Origin: Blasia pusilla
Lineage: Eukaryota > Marchantiophyta > Marchantiopsida > Blasiales
Direction of reading: 5' to 3'
Length of the DNA: 64,000 nucleotides
Assembly: GCA_050084515.1 (NCBI GenBank)
Contig: CM114271.1
Coordinates: forward strand, 53,444,001 to 53,508,000
This document shows positions 10,307-23,860 of this stretch, in pieces. Position numbers and translations under genes: made by a program. Numbering within the stretch: position 1 is the first letter of the stretch; each line of letters starts with the position of its first letter. The notes beneath the pieces are model-generated. The model did no database searches and was not told the origin of the DNA. It saw only the letters and a program-made list of their open reading frames with translations.

Positions 10307-13300
10307 ATGTGGGGAAGAAGGTCCGCGCTCCGAAAGATGGTGGACGTCGCGCTGGTGCTGGCGGCGGCGTTCTGTGGGAGCAGCGCGGCTGCGATGGGCG
10401 GAGACAGAAGGTACATGTTTCCCGAGGTCCTGGAGGGCGGCGGCAGTCATCGGCCGGAGGCGCGAGCGAAGGAGAGCGATCCTTCCGCGACGGAGCCCGT
10501 GATCCCCATTCCGGTGTCGATTCCAACGACCATCCCGTTCGTGGAGGGGCTGACGGAGGTGTCGTTCTCCAAGTACAGGATCTGCCCGGAGCAATGCGGG
10601 GACTTGCTGCTCAACGTGACGGTCGTGTGCGATGGGTGCTTGATTCATCACCAGCGGGGGAGTTATATGAGCATGGCGAAGTGGCAACTCAGTGCCGACA
10701 TTCTCATAGCTCTGGCGTACTTCTCGATTCCCATCGAGCTCCTGTTCTTCCTGTACAGGACGAGGGTACCGACTCGATCACCGGCCTCTCCCTCACCTCA
10801 ATTTCTTGCGCTTTCATAGCCCCGAGGATCTTCTTCTTGTGCTGCACTTGTCACCTGTAGCTGACGATCGTGCGGGAGTCTCCAAGGAGGCTCGGATCTC
10901 TGTCTGGCTGCATGGTTCGGTTTTCTAGGCTCCGTGTGTTCATGAGCGCGAGCTGCGCTTTGTGGTGCAGATGTTTCCGTATAAGTGGGTGGTTGCCGAA
11001 TTCGGATGCTTCATAGTTCTGTGCGGCTTGACGCATCTCGTCACACTGTGGACCTTCAATGCGAATTCCAAGGCATCGTTTGCGACGATGACATTCTTCA
11101 AATTCGCCACTGCGGTTGTTTCGTGTGTCACTGCAGTCACTCTCATGTGGGTGATTCCTGAACTTCTGTCAGTTAAGACGCGAGAGCTTTTTCTCGCGGA
11201 GAAGGTGCGTCCTTTTCCCAGTTCCCAATGGATTCTGATCCTGTCTGCGTCTTTGCGAGCTGAAACTTGATGAATCACCCACTTAATATTAGGAATCCCA
11301 ACCCAATTTGTATTTGCCATCTCCTCGAGGTTTGTGATTCAGTTCCATCCACATGTGCTTAAAGTGGGTGTCTTAGACTCCTTAGCCCAGTGATTGTTTG
11401 AGTCGCAACAACAACCGCCATCAGTTTGTGAGAATTCGGGAAGGGATAGCCTCTTTTAGTGGACGCAGCGACCACCAAACTGTTTAGTAATGTAGCAAGG
11501 AATTTTCAACTTAAGCTCAGATGTGCGTATAGAAGATTAGGTAGATGTCCAGTGCCAGAGCAAAAGGTGTAGAGAGGACGAACTGATATCAGTGCTTTCT
11601 GAAAATGGTAATACTTTCTGTGGGTCTTCGATAGTTGTTCTGAGATCATGAGGAAGGTGTCGTCCCTTCGAGTACCATGTCGATGATTTGATTTTGTACC
11701 CATGCTCATCTGAGTTGTTGCCGCTGCCTGATACTGTAGACAGCACAGCTGGGCATGGAAGTTGGAAAAATCAAGAAACAGGAGGAGATTGGAAGACACG
11801 TGCAGATGTTGACACAAGAGATACGTAGTTCTCTCGATCGTCACACGATACTTCAGACAGCACTGGTTGAAACGTCTCGAACGCTTCAGTTGAGAGACTG
11901 TGCTATATGGATGCCAAATCTAGCAACGAAATGTATGGAGCTCACTCATGGAGTTCAATCCTACAACATTGTGTGCCCCCCCTCGATTCCAATGGCTGAT
12001 GAAACTGTTCAAAAAGTGTGTTCCTATGCTCTAGTGATTCATTCCACCCGTTTCTTTGCTACAGATGGAAAGGACTGACCTCTTGGAATCTTGCTATTAC
12101 ATGTTCCTTATCTGCTCTAATGTTTTCGGGGTCAGGGATCGTGTGGAAGCTTGGATGACTTGCTGGACGAGTCGTCTCTGAATTTCCATATCTCCTAGCG
12201 AGCTCTTAAAATACGGTAGTAGTGCTTCTCCTCTCTCGTTCTAAACTTTAGTGTGCTTCCTTTTTGTGATCTGCAGATCCTTGGCACTGAAGGGGCTGCA
12301 GTCATTTCGAAAGATTGTTCTATTGCCACAAATTCCGTGTCTTCGTCACAGGGAGAGATTTCTGCTGGCAATGTGGCTGCCGTGAGACTCCCTTTGCTTT
12401 CTACTACCGACTTCAGTGCAGGCACTGCTTCACGTGGCGAAGAGAAGGCTCGAGAGGGTGGGCTCTGGCTCATAATGGTTCTAGTGCTTCCAAGCTCTAC
12501 AAGCAAGCAGTGGGGAATCCATGAACTGGAGCTAGTGAATTCTGTCGTTCGGCAGGTAATTTCCTCTGGCGTTGCCAAAACAATGCAGCATATATAGGAA
12601 TGGAAATTGTCACCACTTTCTGCTTCCCCTGGAAAGTTATTGACTTGCATTGGTCAGATATGGTGATCCAGATACATTTTCGTGGGAAATCGCTTATTAG
12701 GGAGAATCCCAGATTCTCCATGCATAAAATAGTGGGCTCAGGAAATGCTCCCAGGAAGAACTTGGTCTTCGATTAGTGAAAGATTACGAGTAGTTGTGGA
12801 GACCAGATTGTCTCTATAGCGTTGCAGAACGGTATTTCAGCTGATGGTTTTGAGCACGATGAGTTGACCTCCCTCACGATAAGTATGAACTTCTACAGCT
12901 GATTCACAGCCTATTCATAACCCCGCCAGCACTTTTCAGGTGGCTGTTGCACTCTCTCACGCTACAGTCGTGGAGGAGTCCACACGCGCAAGAAATCAAC
13001 TAATCGCTCAGAATGCAGAGCTTGAGCAAGCACGGCAGGAAGTAGAGCAGGCCATGGCTGCACGAAATGAGTTTCTTGCCGTAATGAACCATGAAATGCG
13101 CACACCTATGCATGCCATCATAGCGCTCGCTTCCCTCCTCATGACGTCTGGTTTGACAGAAGACCAAAGAGCAATGGTGGACACAATGAATAAGAGCAGT
13201 GGACTCCTACAGACATTAATTGATGATGTTCTCGACTTCTCCAAACTCGAAGTTGGGAAGCTGGTATTGGATCCTGGTTCTTTCGAGCTCGTATCTCTTT

Positions 13301-16179
13301 TCAAAGAGGCAGAGAATATTTTGAGACCCATGGCCACAAATAAAAAGATTGGTTTTCAGTGGACACTGGAAGATGTGCCTCCGAAAGTACTCGGAGACAA
13401 CAAGCGTATACTCCAGATTCTACTAAATGTGGTAAGATTCTAGCTGTGGAAGCTTAATCGGGCTAATCTTGGTGGTGGGTATGACTGGAATGCTTCCTAC
13501 TGCTGATCAAACTGTGCACACCTACAACGATAGACAATCAGACATTGCTCAAGGTGTTAGGAATCCCGATACATATGTTTCAGCGAGTGGTGCACATCAG
13601 CAGAAATCTTCCAAGTCATTCTTCAAGACTCAAGGTGTTAGGAATCCCTATACATATGTTTCAGCGAGTGGTGCACATCAGCAGAAATCTTCCAAGTCAT
13701 CCTTCAAGGTAGAACTAAGAAGCAAAGATACATTTGCACAGAACCTGCTTCATGATTTTGTATGGTTCCTTGCCATTCGAAGGGCTCAGAAATAGGTTTG
13801 AGGGGAGGCCCTAAAAGAGTGGTATCCAGGGCACATGTTGTCTATGACAAGATCTCACAAGTCGACAGTGTGTGGAACAGGTTGGGAATGCAATAAAGTT
13901 CACAACCGAAGGATATGTGAAGGTGACGGTCCACATGGGTCCAGAAGTGGAAAATCCGCCAGCTGCCCTGGAGCAAACCAATACGCCAACCAAAAGAAAG
14001 CCTCTGAAACTGAAACACAAGCTCCTCCATATCGTGGTGGAAGATAGTGGCGTTGGCATCAGTCAGGAGAATGTCTTTCGTCTGTTTAACAAATTTGTCC
14101 AAGCTGACAGCAGCACGACTCGGAAATTTGGTGGAACGGGCCTTGGGCTTGCGATATGCAAGAAGTTTGTGGAGGTCAGTGTCTATTGCATAAATACCTT
14201 CTTTCACCGACTGGGGCTCGAATTTCAGGACATCAAGACGCACATGTTTCTGTCAGTGAATAGGTCATGGGGATCAGGACAGAAGACTCATGGTTTGAAA
14301 AACAATCACCACTTCTATTTAGTAATCTGGAGGAACAGTTCTTTTAAGGAATTTTAACTACAGGCATGTGCACCTCTTGACAGTTGTGGGCACACGAGAT
14401 CTCCTGGTCGACAAAGTATACATTTCTGGTCATAAAGACCGGTGCTTTATCAGCTGAGGTGCTTGCCGTCATAGTGGACACTGCACACTCCTCCAGTTTA
14501 GACTTGTCACCTGCTCGTGCATGCATCGAGCACGATTCCAGAAAGCTCTGATTGTCATGCAGAAAGTGCTTACCGTGACGCATTTTTCGGTGGGTACAGC
14601 TGATGGGTGGCACTATCAAATTAGAGAGTGAAGGTGTTGGAAAAGGAAGCACTTGCAGATTGTGCATGTGTGTCGGAATCATATTCGAAGAACAAGAGAA
14701 GCCAGCCTCACCAAGGAGGATTTCCTCCCATTCCGGGAGTTTAGCCGATACAAAGGTAAGCCCTTCTTTGAAATGCAATTTTCTTTGGCCTCCAAAGATC
14801 TGTCGACATGACGCTAGGTAGACATGGAGATATCTTCGCAATCGCAGTAAACTCTGCAGATTTGAGAGGATTTTTACGCGGTACTGTTGCTACCATACTC
14901 TGACCTTTACTGACAATGGTACATTGCAGTATTGTAAGAATTTTATTCTTACAATCTGGTTGAGAAAATGTCCCTGTTGATGTTGAGGATAAGGACACTC
15001 TTCATGATGGATTCTCAGCATATGCTTTTCAATTTCAGGTACTTGTCGTGGATGACAACCCCATAAATAGAATGGTGACTAGGAAACTGTTGCAAACTCT
15101 TGGATGCACGGCAACTGTGCTGGAATCAGGTCCAGAGTGCCTAGCAAAATTGGCTGAGCTGGGTCCGTCGGCATTTGACATCATTCTTCTTGACCTGTGC
15201 ATGCCTGAGGTACGGGCATAATTCGAGTGATCAAAGGGATCAATGCTCCACTTCATCACACTGTTACAATGGTTTCAGCGGTCGTAAATTGTGATAAATC
15301 CCTAGTTTAAATTCACACGAACCGCAAGCGAATGCTGGAAATTTGTGGATCTGCTCTCCACACTCTCCTTGGCTTCCCCTCGTTCCATGTCATTCCAACT
15401 TGTCAACCTGGCAGTCTCTGAAATGAAATGGGGAAATCCCGGACCGAACTGGTTCTTTAGAGCTGTGCGACAAGCCGAAGGATGAAAACGAACATCCTGA
15501 TTTCTCTAGGTAGGTGTCCAGAGCTTCGAGTAAAAAGCTTTCAGGATCTACTTTTTTTCAGGTCTCATCGTGCAGAGCTGAGGAATACTGTTTGTGAAAC
15601 TTCACCGCACATCTATGTGGGTTCGAGGCATGTTGATAGTCAGCAGGGCAGTCGACAGAATGAGTCATGCACCAGAAGACTTCGGCCACACATTCCCCAT
15701 GCTCTGTTGCTGTTCCCCGACTTGCTCTGGGCCTTTCTTGCAGTGGCTCAAGAATTGTCCAATGGACTTTTCATGCGTTTAATGTTTGCAGTTTCTTGCG
15801 AAAATCACCCATGTCTATCTCTTAAACCTATCACCCTATCACGAAAGCTGGTGGGGAGAGGTTGGCTGTATGAGGTATTCTCTGAAACTATGCTTGAGCT
15901 GGTGGCTGAAACTACCATGTCCTTATGCAGATGGATGGATTTATGGTGGCAACTGAAATTATCAAGACTTATGGGCATGAAAAGCGTCCGCTGTTATCGG
16001 CACTAACTGCCAATGCGGATGTCAGGACTCGAGAGAGGTGTTTCGAGACAGGGATGGACACTATTCTCTTGAAGCCTATCTCACTTGAAAAACTGCGGAG
16101 GGATCTATTGAAACTGCTTGAACATGCTAATGACTTCCCTGCATTTGAAACGTCCAGTGATACTTCTGGAACTCCGTAG
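10307..16179 (+). CDS. ETR: Ethylene receptor, hybrid histidine kinase (ETR-type), nine exons
   Basis: This is an ER-membrane ethylene receptor that, without ethylene, would keep CTR1-type signalling on. Inferred exons: 10307-10765, 10971-11204, 11749-12015, 12277-12555, 12940-13431, 13881-14174, 14600-14755, 15039-15209 and 15931-16179. All introns are GT/AG and phase 0, giving about 866 residues. Domains in order: signal-like N terminus; a roughly 100-residue luminal stretch with two CxxC-like pairs; three membrane helices with [14 protein letters not shown] and [10 protein letters not shown] (Cys171 and His175 match the copper ligands); GAF (about 232-413) including [19 protein letters not shown]; His kinase H box [12 protein letters not shown] (His464); N box across the 13431/13881 splice; G1 EDSGVGI; F box; G2 GGTGLGLAI; receiver with DD732-733, Asp779 in LLDLCMPE and Lys832. 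All kinase motifs are intact. The start at 10307 gives a signal peptide and lies within an open frame. Confidence 0.95.
13548..13709 (+). repeat. 81-bp tandem duplication in a receptor intron
   Basis: Two nearly identical 81-bp units (starting at 13548 and 13629) lie in the intron that splits the N box of the kinase. Each contains CTCAAGGTGTTAGGAATCCC and GTTTCAGCGAGTGGTGCACA. The unit length is a multiple of three and the frame stays open through both copies and beyond (13469-13795). The flanking exons join perfectly without it, so I treat it as intronic. Confidence 0.85.
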
Positions 16180-19100
16180 TATCTCCTGAGAGATGAAACG
16201 AAGCATTTTTCTCGGCCTCAGGACAAACACGAAACTCCTCAAGGGGTGAGCTCAGGTATCGAACCAAATCTGGGGTCGGTATCTCGAGAAACCATCAGTG
16301 CTTCACTTTGAGCATAGCTACATAAAACAGATCCAATTTCCATGCTCGAATATAAGAAATGCAATTCGCCCAGATAGTGTCCAAATCTATGATCAAGTCC
16401 TGCTTACCCAATCTTGATCGGGTCATATTTTGGCAGTGGATTCATGTCTGATACATAGGTGCACTGTCTCCCCTTGAGACTCTCCAAATTGAGTTCTCTA
16501 GATGATTGCCATCTCCAATTTAGCAAGGCCTTTGCACAGAGCATGACGAATTTGAGCCTGGTAAAGGATTATCTAAATGAGAGAGTTCTGGAGTGTGAGA
16601 TAAGGAAATGATAGAGAATGCAATGTTGGGAGATGAAAACATTTTAATGATTGCTTGCAACACAAATGGAGATGGGTTCTCCTTGGTTAGTTAGCATCAC
16701 TGATGTCCTGTGAAATGAGTCCGGGTGCCACTTTACCACAAGATAATTGCGTTGGGGTCAACTGCAGGATAAAAATTGTGAATGTGATCTAAGAGTCGAT
16801 TTCTTTCTGTGGGTGCTCAATCCACTGAGATGTCCACAACACTAAAGCTTCATATGGTGAACTTTTGGCAGACATCCAGTTGAGACCGACATTTGAATCT
16901 TTTGTGTTCACGATGTGAAGTACCATTTCCGCTGCCCCCTCGTCTCTCAAATTCCATGTTCGCAAAACCTGAATTTCAGTTTAGGGGCTGATACATTATG
17001 TTCCTCTCTAGGAACGAATAAACATGTGGTGACATTTATTCACTCTGATCATGGATCACCGATTGTAGGGATGGAAGAACCAGGCTAGGTACACATAAAA
17101 CCAACATGATGATCTTCCTGCTAGGGATGTTTTGCACTAACCGTACCCATCAGTTTGGATCCCCTTTCAATCCAGGATCAATCATAATCAGCTCTATCGA
17201 TGGAGATCAAACACACGAACAAAAAACTCCTGTATCCACACACACAAACACAAAACTCTTGAAAGTCGAGGGGGAGTAGTTCAACGCAATTGTGCATAAA
17301 AGAGACCAAAAGTGATAGGAAGAAACGAGTCAAGGAATGTCAGATTGTCCTGTTGAAAGAGAGCCACCAACCAGAGTTCTTCAAATACGATCTGCACTGC
17401 TTGAGCACATCTCAAAAGCTCAGTTCACTGTGATTGACTACTCGTTCTCGTCATGCAATTTCAGAATACTAATTGTTAAGGTAGAAAGCATACATTGCCG
17501 AGGGCTAGCAGCTTGCTGTTTTCACCATCACCCAAGGCTCAGATTTGTCAGAAAGTGAAGTAGCGCCACCGAGATTCTCTAGGATGTGCTTGCTTCAACA
17601 CAAGTCTTACGTTTGTTACAGATCATTCACTGTCCATCTCTTGAACATGTCCAATAAAACGACGAATGAGCTCCAGAATCTAGGCAGGATATATGTTTCA
17701 AATCTCACCGAATTGGCTTCATGAAAGCATTCTGAAGACGATTTTCTTGTGGGTCTGCGGTGTGGCCCAGTAGAAGAACAGGGCAAAACGGTACTCCTAT
17801 GAACTTCGAACACTCCTCACACACTTTCCACAGCTGCATCAGACGAGTCTTTAAGGAGAAATTCTCCTCCCGTGCCTCTGTTTGGCTCCTGGCAGGTCTT
17901 TCAATGCTGCTAGCTCATATTCCTTGGGATAGGGAAGGGCCGATGTTTGGGCTTCAGAGCGAGAGTTGTCAGCCACAGACGTAGCGGTACATGCGCGGTG
18001 CAGTGCACAGTGAAGAAATCGTGTTCTAGCTCGTGGAGTGCACACAGTGCTGTGTGTGTGCGTGGTAGTAGCTGGCCTCGCTGGTTTACCCAGCCGATTT
18101 TGAAGGCGCTAGGGCAATGTACGTGCTCGGAATCCATCCTTTCGGCCGATTCTAGATTCATGAGTGGTATATTGCCACGAACCCCTCTCGTTGAGATTTC
18201 CAGCCGCATATATCTGCAATCCTCCACAAAGATACTAAGAATCCGATTAAGGAAATTGAATATCGTGATGGACCCACCTGCTCTGCCTATCTGGACAAGA
18301 TAAGATCTGTCGATCAATTGGAGAGAGTTTATTCCGCAATAACATACTTCTACCCCAGAACTCGGTGGAAAAAGACTCTAGTGCTATCACTTTTGGGTTA
18401 CCAGTCCTGGAACTCCGATCAGCTGATAATCTCCACGGAAGTGAACAGTTGAACAGTCCAAGACATACCTTCTGTAGCTGGACATCCTTCAACAGCTCAG
18501 ATTCATCTGTGGATCACTTCTACAGAACTCGAAGATGGGGGTATGTGGGAGGGGTCGAGAAGGAGGAGGAAAGTATCCAGTCGTCAGACTCGCTCGATGA
18601 GTGGCTTCACTCGGATTGAAGCTACTCTCCTTGAGTTCAGTAAAATGAAAGTCTGGAACCTCACGTAGACATAGATGGGTCGTGAGGAACTTGATCATAG
18701 CATTGTACCCTCTACAAGGATCAATCAAGTTTCCACACGTAAACGGACAAAACACATTCGATCCTCAGGGCTTCTTTACATCTGCGCGAAGGCCACCTCC
18801 TAACCCCGAAAAGGATCTGTACATAGATCATGAATTCTCATATATAGAACATAATTTGACGGCAAAGGTGGGGAGATATCTTTTGTAATCATGTGCTTAC
18901 ACTACCGTACAAACAGACTATTCCATGCCACAACACTCGTCGTGCGGGCTTCGTTTAGGTCTATAGCTATGGCATATATACACTGTACAGGTACCACTCG
19001 CAGGTAGCATTACTTCCACTGTCAGGCTCCTCCTGCGTCCATCACCCACAAGTTTCCAAGGCTGCAGCTGTATTTCGATATATTTAGTTTGCTTGTCTAG

Positions 19101-20340
19101 CTTCCATTGATTGTGCATGCCTCCTGAAGTCCTGGGAACATCTAGTTAGCCCAGGTTTCCATCATTGAAGGAGGCACGAAAATTTCGGACATCAACTCAC
19201 CCACAGCTCGAGTGATTATTGACCCACAGGAGAAGCTTAATTAAGAAACCATGACAGCTAGCTGGAAGAGAGTGAAGTCTAATGTAAGGTCTCAAGTGTC
19301 GCAGTCTACGACTTCCATGGTCTGTTTCTAGCAGCATTGTGAAGCGAACAGCTGCATTATCACGTCGGCACTCTTATATATGGATAGTATATATGCATAT
19401 GCTCTGATTGTGAAGTCAGCCCATAAATTCGTGCTCCATGACTCGATGGTTAACTGCATCGAAGCCGACTGCGTGTAGATCCACTTGCATCTATCCATCT
19501 ATGATATTGTGGTTTAATCAATGAGTCAGTCAGATCTACCTAGTCAAGTCCCTGGCTACCTATACAATGTCATACATCTCAGACCGGCACCAAGTTTCAG
19601 ATAGAACCTACGCTTCGAGTTCCCTCCATCGATCCGTGGTCAGCTTCACATCCAGAACCTCGTCCATCCTATACTGTCGATTTCATCCGAACTGTGTGCA
19701 ACGGTTTTTCAATTAGCTGGCTCCTAAGTCCTAAATCCAACCCTAGGGTTTATGAAAATCATGGAGCTGCACACTAGGCCTGGGGAGCTAGCACCTACGT
19801 CGAGTCCTTTCCAGAGTTCAGGCAGCTCAGAATCCTGGCAACTCTGGAGCTGTGGGCAGAGCTAATTCTTTCTTTCTTCCATATATGTCAGTAATAGATT
19901 ATAGTAGTAAAATATGAATCCATGGGCAAAAATCGATGCTGGAAGGCAATGTCCTAAACTCGTGGACCAGGACATCCGGGTGTGTCTCGAAGGGAGTCGG
20001 AGGCGAGAACTCAATGATTTGTGATGCAATTTTCTTACAATTTGCCCACCTTGGGCAAGGTGTCCATCCGTTGCTGCCAATGTTGTGGGGGTCCTGATCC
20101 GACGTTGGCCGTAAACGGATCCGATCGGTGACATGGCCACAACAACTGTTTGCCCCTCCTTCCGCATGACAGTTCGAGTAACCGAAGACACCGACCGAAC
20201 TGGTTCGGGAAATCAGTTCCATCACCGCCCCACGAGTGCGGATCGATGGTTCGATGAGCAGAATGGTCCACAAGAAAAAGCTCTCGTTTGGACATTCTTC
20301 CTAACTGTAGGGTCAGTTCGAGAGGAGGGAAGCTCGGGAA
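16180..20340. other. Receptor 3' UTR and long intergenic region
   Basis: No gene is recognised on either strand. Small frames at 17337-17558, 17947-18303 and 18365-18619 have no recognisable motif and no convincing splice partners. A short tRNA-like or transposon signal was looked for and not found. Confidence 0.45.
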
Positions 20341-22815
20341 TTCGGGCAGAAAGAGGAGGTTGTAGGGCGGAAGGACCCTACCCAGCCCAGTCCAGTCCAG
20401 CCCAGCCCAGTACTGCCACTGCGCGACGAAGTCTGCGTACTCCTCCAGCCTCCGGACTTGGAGGCGGAACACGCGCTGGCGGGCTCTAAATTCGGAGGCG
20501 GTATAGGTCAGCGCGGTGAGCTGTGCAATCCGTTGTGCGGGACGGGCTTCCTCTCCAACCGAAACAAACCGTCGACCCCCGTTACGGCGCTAACCACACT
20601 GGACTTCCTGTAAATAACTCCAGCGGACCTTCCCCTTAATATAGCGGACCTTCCAGCGGACCTTCCCGTATATATGTGGAAGTAATAGTTACCGCACGAG
20701 GGACCATCGCCAAAAGGAGGGTTTTTATTGACAATGTTGTATCAGTAAGAGAAATCTTACCTTCTAAAACTTTTCGGTTTTCACCGAAAATTTCAACGAG
20801 TAAATACATATTTTTTAATAAAATATTGCAGGGAAAACAAAAGAAAGACAAGAAGGAATTTCTCTTTAATGAGGTTATCGTATCTCCTGAGCCCCGAAAA
20901 TTCCTACAGTCGAAATGATGGCTTCCATAGTTGTTCTAGTACAAGAGTTTTAGAGTCACCCAAAAGAAAGTCTGCTGGAACGACGGGGATTCCTAGTAAT
21001 GCCCATAAACGGTATTCCCATCCCTCCGTGGCCAGAGCCGTTCTCCCCACTTTCTCCTCCTTAGTTACCTCGGGTCAGTCTGGGCTCCAATCTTCTTTGA
21101 TGGAAGCCCACTTTGAGGCAGTTTTTAGAGGCACTATGTCTGACGGGAATATCCCCATGGAGGTTAGGGCCCGATTCGCTCTTGCTCCGAGAAAAAGGGG
21201 CAGGCTCATGGGTAGGGGCGCACCCTTCTCCAGCTTTCAGATCGCACCACTTACCTATACCACAGCCGATGCGGTTCCGCTTTGGGCCTCCCCAACCATC
21301 GGTGGTTGGTTCGACACACCGCGAGTGTCGCCGAGCCTGGATCCACTTGGTGTGCATTTGGCACGCTGTCGATTGGGGTGAGAGGATAGCCACTCACGAT
21401 GCAAAGGCGGGATATCATGTTCGTGATTGCTTGGGAGAGTGGCTTCCCATGCATGAGAGAGAGGCACTACTCCATGCGGGATTCCCTTATTCGTGCCGAT
21501 CTCTACATGACACGAGAGGCTGAGGTGGTGGTGGCGGACGTGGTAGTCACAGATCCTACGCGGGAGGCAGTGCGAGCCCAAGTGATGGCCCAAGGGCGAA
21601 TGCTACAAGGAGCGGCGGCGGCGGCGGCGAAGAAGACACATATCTACAGTCGACTTCACGAGGGACACATCTTCATCCCCGTGCCTTAGAGATGTATGGG
21701 GCTATGGGGGAGAGGTTCGACTCGTTCCTTACGGAGTGAGCCCATCATCTCCACTCGAGAAATGGGTTGTCCTTAGCTACTGCGATTCTCTATTGTAGGC
21801 AGCGGGTCTCCATAGCGTTACAACGTGCCCAGGCTAATGGGCTTTTGCGGCGGGCTCAGGCTGTGGGTGACGCCGGCGCTAGGGGCCCACTTAGTAGTAG
21901 TCATAGTTCTCTTATTGTTGCTGATATTGTCTCTGCTGTTGGTGAGTTTCGTCGTTAGGGCGGAATGCCCCCTTCTTCCTTTTCTGGTCTTGTTGTGGCC
22001 TTAAGGTTTTGACTCTTTGAGTCCCCCTCTTTTGTACTTAGGATGGGTTTTCCATCACTCTTTTTATGGAAGTGCATCTTTATGTCCCTCCGTGTGATAC
22101 ATCTTTTCCTGCACCCGGGTTCAAAGAAGGACTCTCCCTCTAACTTGGGCAGGATGGATGGATGGCCTCGCTATTTCAGTCCAGCGCAGGGGACTGGAGA
22201 GTGGGCCCGTGATACGATGACGGGTGGGGAAGCATGGTTGTGATTCTTTCTTCGTACAGTAGAGTGACAGGATGTGACGGAGGGGAGGGTTCTGTAACTT
22301 CTGTGCATGGAATAACGGAACGGGCGGATGGAGGCGTGGCGATCGGTCGTGGCGATAGATCGGTCCGTCGCCCCAACGATGGCGAGGGCGATGGCGGTGG
22401 CGATGGAGAAGGCGACGTTCGCAGACGGGGCCATGTTCGTTGAGGACGCGGTTGGGGGGCAGATCGGCGGCCGTTCGGGGGTGGGCCCCGGATAGGCAGG
22501 TATCCAAAGGGCCGTTTCCCGGTTTTGGACGCGAACAAACCACTCCCTCCCTCTCTCTCCCGGTTCTCTTCCGCTCTCGCACTGTCTCCGGTTCGCATCG
22601 TCTCGCGCTCGCGTTGGTGGGGCGAGGGGTGGGAGACTCGCGCTGCTCTCTGTCGGAGTCGGACCTGCAGTTCTCGCCTCGTAATTGCGTTCGTTCTTCA
22701 CGTGCGAATCACCACGCTACAAACAATTACAATTACTTGCTAGAATCTCAGCCAGCGCTGCGTTCCCTCACCAGACGACCACACTGCGCTCTCGATATGT
22801 TGCTCCAGGTATAGC
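20341..22815. other. Intergenic DNA with low-complexity patches
   Basis: It contains a CCAGTCCAGCCCAGCCCAG-type microsatellite (about 20386-20411), repeated GGACCTTCC segments (20628-20665), an AT-rich block (20680-20920) and a GC-rich block (22300-22700) of CpG-island character. Open frames at 20869-21381 and 21399-21689 have no recognisable domain. The second contains a GCG repeat encoding alanines. They may be remnants of a mobile element, but I cannot assign one. Confidence 0.4.
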
Positions 22816-23219
22816 TCTCTCGTTTTCTCGTTTCCATGTTGCTCAAGTCCCAGGGAACAACACCATTTGGAATCCTGGCTCCTCTTCGTGTGGGCTCTTC
22901 TCGCTCAATTCTCGCCATGCACATTCTGCAAATCGAAGTCCCATGCTCCTTGATGAATTCTCTCTCTCTCTCTCTCTCTCAAGAAATGGGGCCCTTCGAA
23001 CTCGAACTGGAGCGAAAATCTTCCAGAATAAGATAGACTCGGGCGGGTGGAGGAGTGAAAAGTGAGGTGGCGGCGGAGGGATCTTTCGTTTTCTCGTTTT
23101 CGTGTTGCTCAAGTCCCAGGGAACAACACTGTTTGGAATCCTGGCTCCTCTTCGTATGGGCTCTTCTCGCTCAATTCTCGCCATGCACATTCTGCAATTC
23201 GAAGTCCCATGCTCCTTGA

Positions 23220-23263
<44 letters not shown>

Positions 23264-23265
23264 AG
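22816..23265. repeat. 266-bp tandem duplication ending in CT microsatellites
   Basis: Two copies with a period of 266 bp begin near 22816 and 23085. Each contains GTTGCTCAAGTCCCAGGGAA and ATTCTGCAA-T/A-TCGAAGTCCC and ends at GATGAATTC followed by a CT run (about 22960-22980 and 23225-23261). The CT run is longer in the second copy. It lies 0.6 kb upstream of the next gene and may be part of its promoter or 5' UTR. Confidence 0.85.
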
Positions 23266-23860
23266 GGCCCTTCGAACTCGAACTGGAGGGGTGGAGGAGT
23301 GAAAAGGGAGGTGGCGGCGGAGCGATCTTGCGGGAGATGGGGTGACTTATTTTTCATCGCGATGGTCGGTGTTTGAACGAGGAACAATTCGATGAGATGA
23401 GATGTCTGCCGAGCGAGCAGATGAACCATTTCCGAGTCGCGATTGGGGTCACGAAGAGCTGTCTGGGCAGTCGACTACGGAGTGATATTCGGCGTGGAAA
23501 ACTACGAGTCCTCACAATTCGATTCAGAGAATCTGTCGGCGTTCGCAGTTGGGCGCTCTCACCCCGCAATCGGAACCGCAACTTCAATCTCCTCCAGTAG
23601 GATTCGTGAAGAGAGCCCCTCAAGAAACAGAAGCTCCGCGCGATGAATTCGTCCCCGCAGCAACAGAACCCATGCAAATTCAGGATCTATCACCTCAGCA
23701 GTGCAGATACGAATGGGAAGTTCGATCCCTCCTTGGTTTCAGGAGATTGGAAGTCTGAGTCTTAGAAAGTCCATGAAAGCAAACTGCGGGCTAGTCATGA
23801 AGAGCTTCTCACCGATGAGAGATCCAATTGAGTCGAAGTGCTGACCATCGTGGTGCGCGA

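Noticed and set aside
20869-21689. Two consecutive plus-strand frames as a possible gene
   Set aside because: Different frames, no recognised domain, an alanine run from a GCG repeat, and no plausible splice joining them.
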